From Bacillota bacterium (GTDB lineage Bacteria; Bacillota; Clostridia; Christensenellales; CAG-138), in contig JAEWCL010000010.1 in assembly GCA_023390655.1 (NCBI GenBank), positions 1 to 33,230 on the forward strand: a stretch of DNA of 33,230 nucleotides, given 5' to 3'. A program made the translations under genes and the position numbers. Positions 32,529-33,230 of the stretch are shown here, piece after piece. The notes under the pieces were generated by a model. The model did no database searches, was not told where the DNA came from, and saw only the letters and a list, made by a program, of their open reading frames with translations. Each line of letters begins with the position of its first letter. Positions within the stretch are counted from its first letter, which is position 1.

Positions 32529-33224
32529 ATGAAAGAACAGTTGAAACAGGCAGTTCTTGCCGCCAACAAGCAGCTGCAAAGCTCCGGCCTTGCGATATTC
32601 ACATGGGGAAACGTCAGTGCTGTTGACCGGGAAACGGGCGAGGTCGTCATCAAGCCCAGCGGCGTTCCATATGAAGACCTGCGGGCGGAAGATTTGGTGG
32701 TAACGGACCTTTATGGCAAGATACTCGAAGGAAAGCTGCGCCCAAGCTCCGACCTTGCGACGCATCTTGTGCTCTACCGCAGCTTTCCGGAAATCGGCAG
32801 TGTCGCGCATACGCATTCCCGCATGGCGACGGCATGGGCCCAGGCGGGCAGGGACATCCCCGCGTTTGGCACCACGCACGCGGACTATTTCTACGGCCCC
32901 ATTCCCTGTGCAAGGAAGCTCAGCGCGGCGGAAATCGGCGGTGCGTATGAGGAAGAAACGGGCAATGTCATTGTGGAGACGTTCCGCAGCCGCAATATCG
33001 ATCCCGTGGCGGTGCCCGGCGTGCTCATCCACGGCCACGGCCCCTTTGCCTGGGGCAAGGACGCGCATGAATGTGTCCACAACGCCATTGTGCTCGAAGA
33101 AGTCGCAGCCATGGCGTCCGTTACGGTGACGGTAAACCCTGGCGCCGCGCCGGTGGACCAGCATCTGTTGGACAAGCACTATTTCCGCAAGCACGGCAAG
33201 AACGCCTATTACGGGCAGAAGTAA
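32529..33224 (+). CDS. araD: L-ribulose-5-phosphate 4-epimerase (AraD/UlaF family)
   Basis: 231 residues, the same length as E. coli AraD, with near-continuous similarity: TWGNVSAVDRETG, IKPSGVPYE, KPSSD-type RPSSDLATH, the zinc ligands His94 and His96 in AHTHSR, TTHADYFYG, GNVIVETF, GHGPFAWGKDAHE, and the LLDKHYFRKHGKNAYYGQ end. It converts L-ribulose 5-phosphate to D-xylulose 5-phosphate, joining L-arabinose (or, in UlaF/SgaE, ascorbate) breakdown to the pentose phosphate pathway. Start at 32529 with GAGGAGAA six bases upstream; a frame from 32481 only adds an unlikely leader. No araA or araB is in the window; they may follow beyond the right edge. Confidence 0.94.
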   Translation: MKEQLKQAVLAANKQLQSSGLAIFTWGNVSAVDRETGEVVIKPSGVPYEDLRAEDLVVTDLYGKILEGKLRPSSDLATHLVLYRSFPEIGSVAHTHSRMATAWAQAGRDIPAFGTTHADYFYGPIPCARKLSAAEIGGAYEEETGNVIVETFRSRNIDPVAVPGVLIHGHGPFAWGKDAHECVHNAIVLEEVAAMASVTVTVNPGAAPVDQHLLDKHYFRKHGKNAYYGQK

Positions 33225-33230
33225 AGAAAC

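Overview
The window looks like chromosomal DNA from a fairly GC-rich member of the Firmicutes (Clostridia; a Christensenellales- or Oscillospirales-like gut anaerobe would fit, but this is inference). The grounds are strong AGGAGG-type ribosome sites with some TTG and GTG starts, Gly-X-Y collagen-like surface proteins, ECF-type vitamin transporters, a membrane pyrophosphatase, a TndX-like serine recombinase, and Gram-positive-style riboswitches. No rRNA, tRNA, CRISPR array or prophage structural gene was seen.

Bases 1-5902 form a surface and mobile block. The 3' end of a Thr-rich collagen-like gene enters from the left edge. Three leftward genes follow: a polyprenyl-phosphate sugar transferase, an O-antigen-ligase-like (Wzy_C) membrane protein and a TndX-size serine recombinase, the last preceded by a small translationally coupled protein. 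Then comes a rightward gene with a very short Gly-X-Y stretch and a BclA-like C-terminal domain. A collagen tract without its globular domain on one side and a globular domain with almost no tract on the other, with a recombinase between, is the strangest layout in the window.

Bases 5903-16300 are mostly housekeeping. They hold a THF riboswitch with folT, an APC amino-acid permease, a 58-residue membrane protein with its own promoter and terminator, a Dabb-domain protein, uvrB, uvrA, a nitroreductase-family protein and a PAP2 phosphatase. Two copies of a palindrome-rich intergenic repeat lie at 11513-11568 and, inverted, at 16381-16436.

Bases 16300-24605 are membrane and envelope functions: a CLC^F-type fluoride exporter under a fluoride riboswitch, an L,D-transpeptidase with C-terminal SH3-like repeats, a divergent lipoprotein, an H+-pumping pyrophosphatase of the K+-independent type, a GNAT acetyltransferase, and a cobalamin riboswitch controlling a DUF4430 protein (intrinsic-factor-like domain) plus an ECF S component.

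Bases 24606-33230 are a sugar and polyol region: mtlD leftward, then rightward a LacI-family regulator, mglB-mglA-mglC, a 67-residue membrane protein, an aldo/keto reductase and an AraD-type L-ribulose-5-phosphate 4-epimerase. A near-consensus promoter with a perfect 14-bp LacI-type palindrome at its start site precedes mglB, so the neighbouring regulator probably controls the import and catabolism of an aldose, pentose or polyol.

Three of the transport functions (folate, fluoride, cobalamin) are under metabolite- or ion-sensing RNAs, all recognisable from conserved motifs and each followed by an intrinsic terminator or an SD-masking hairpin.
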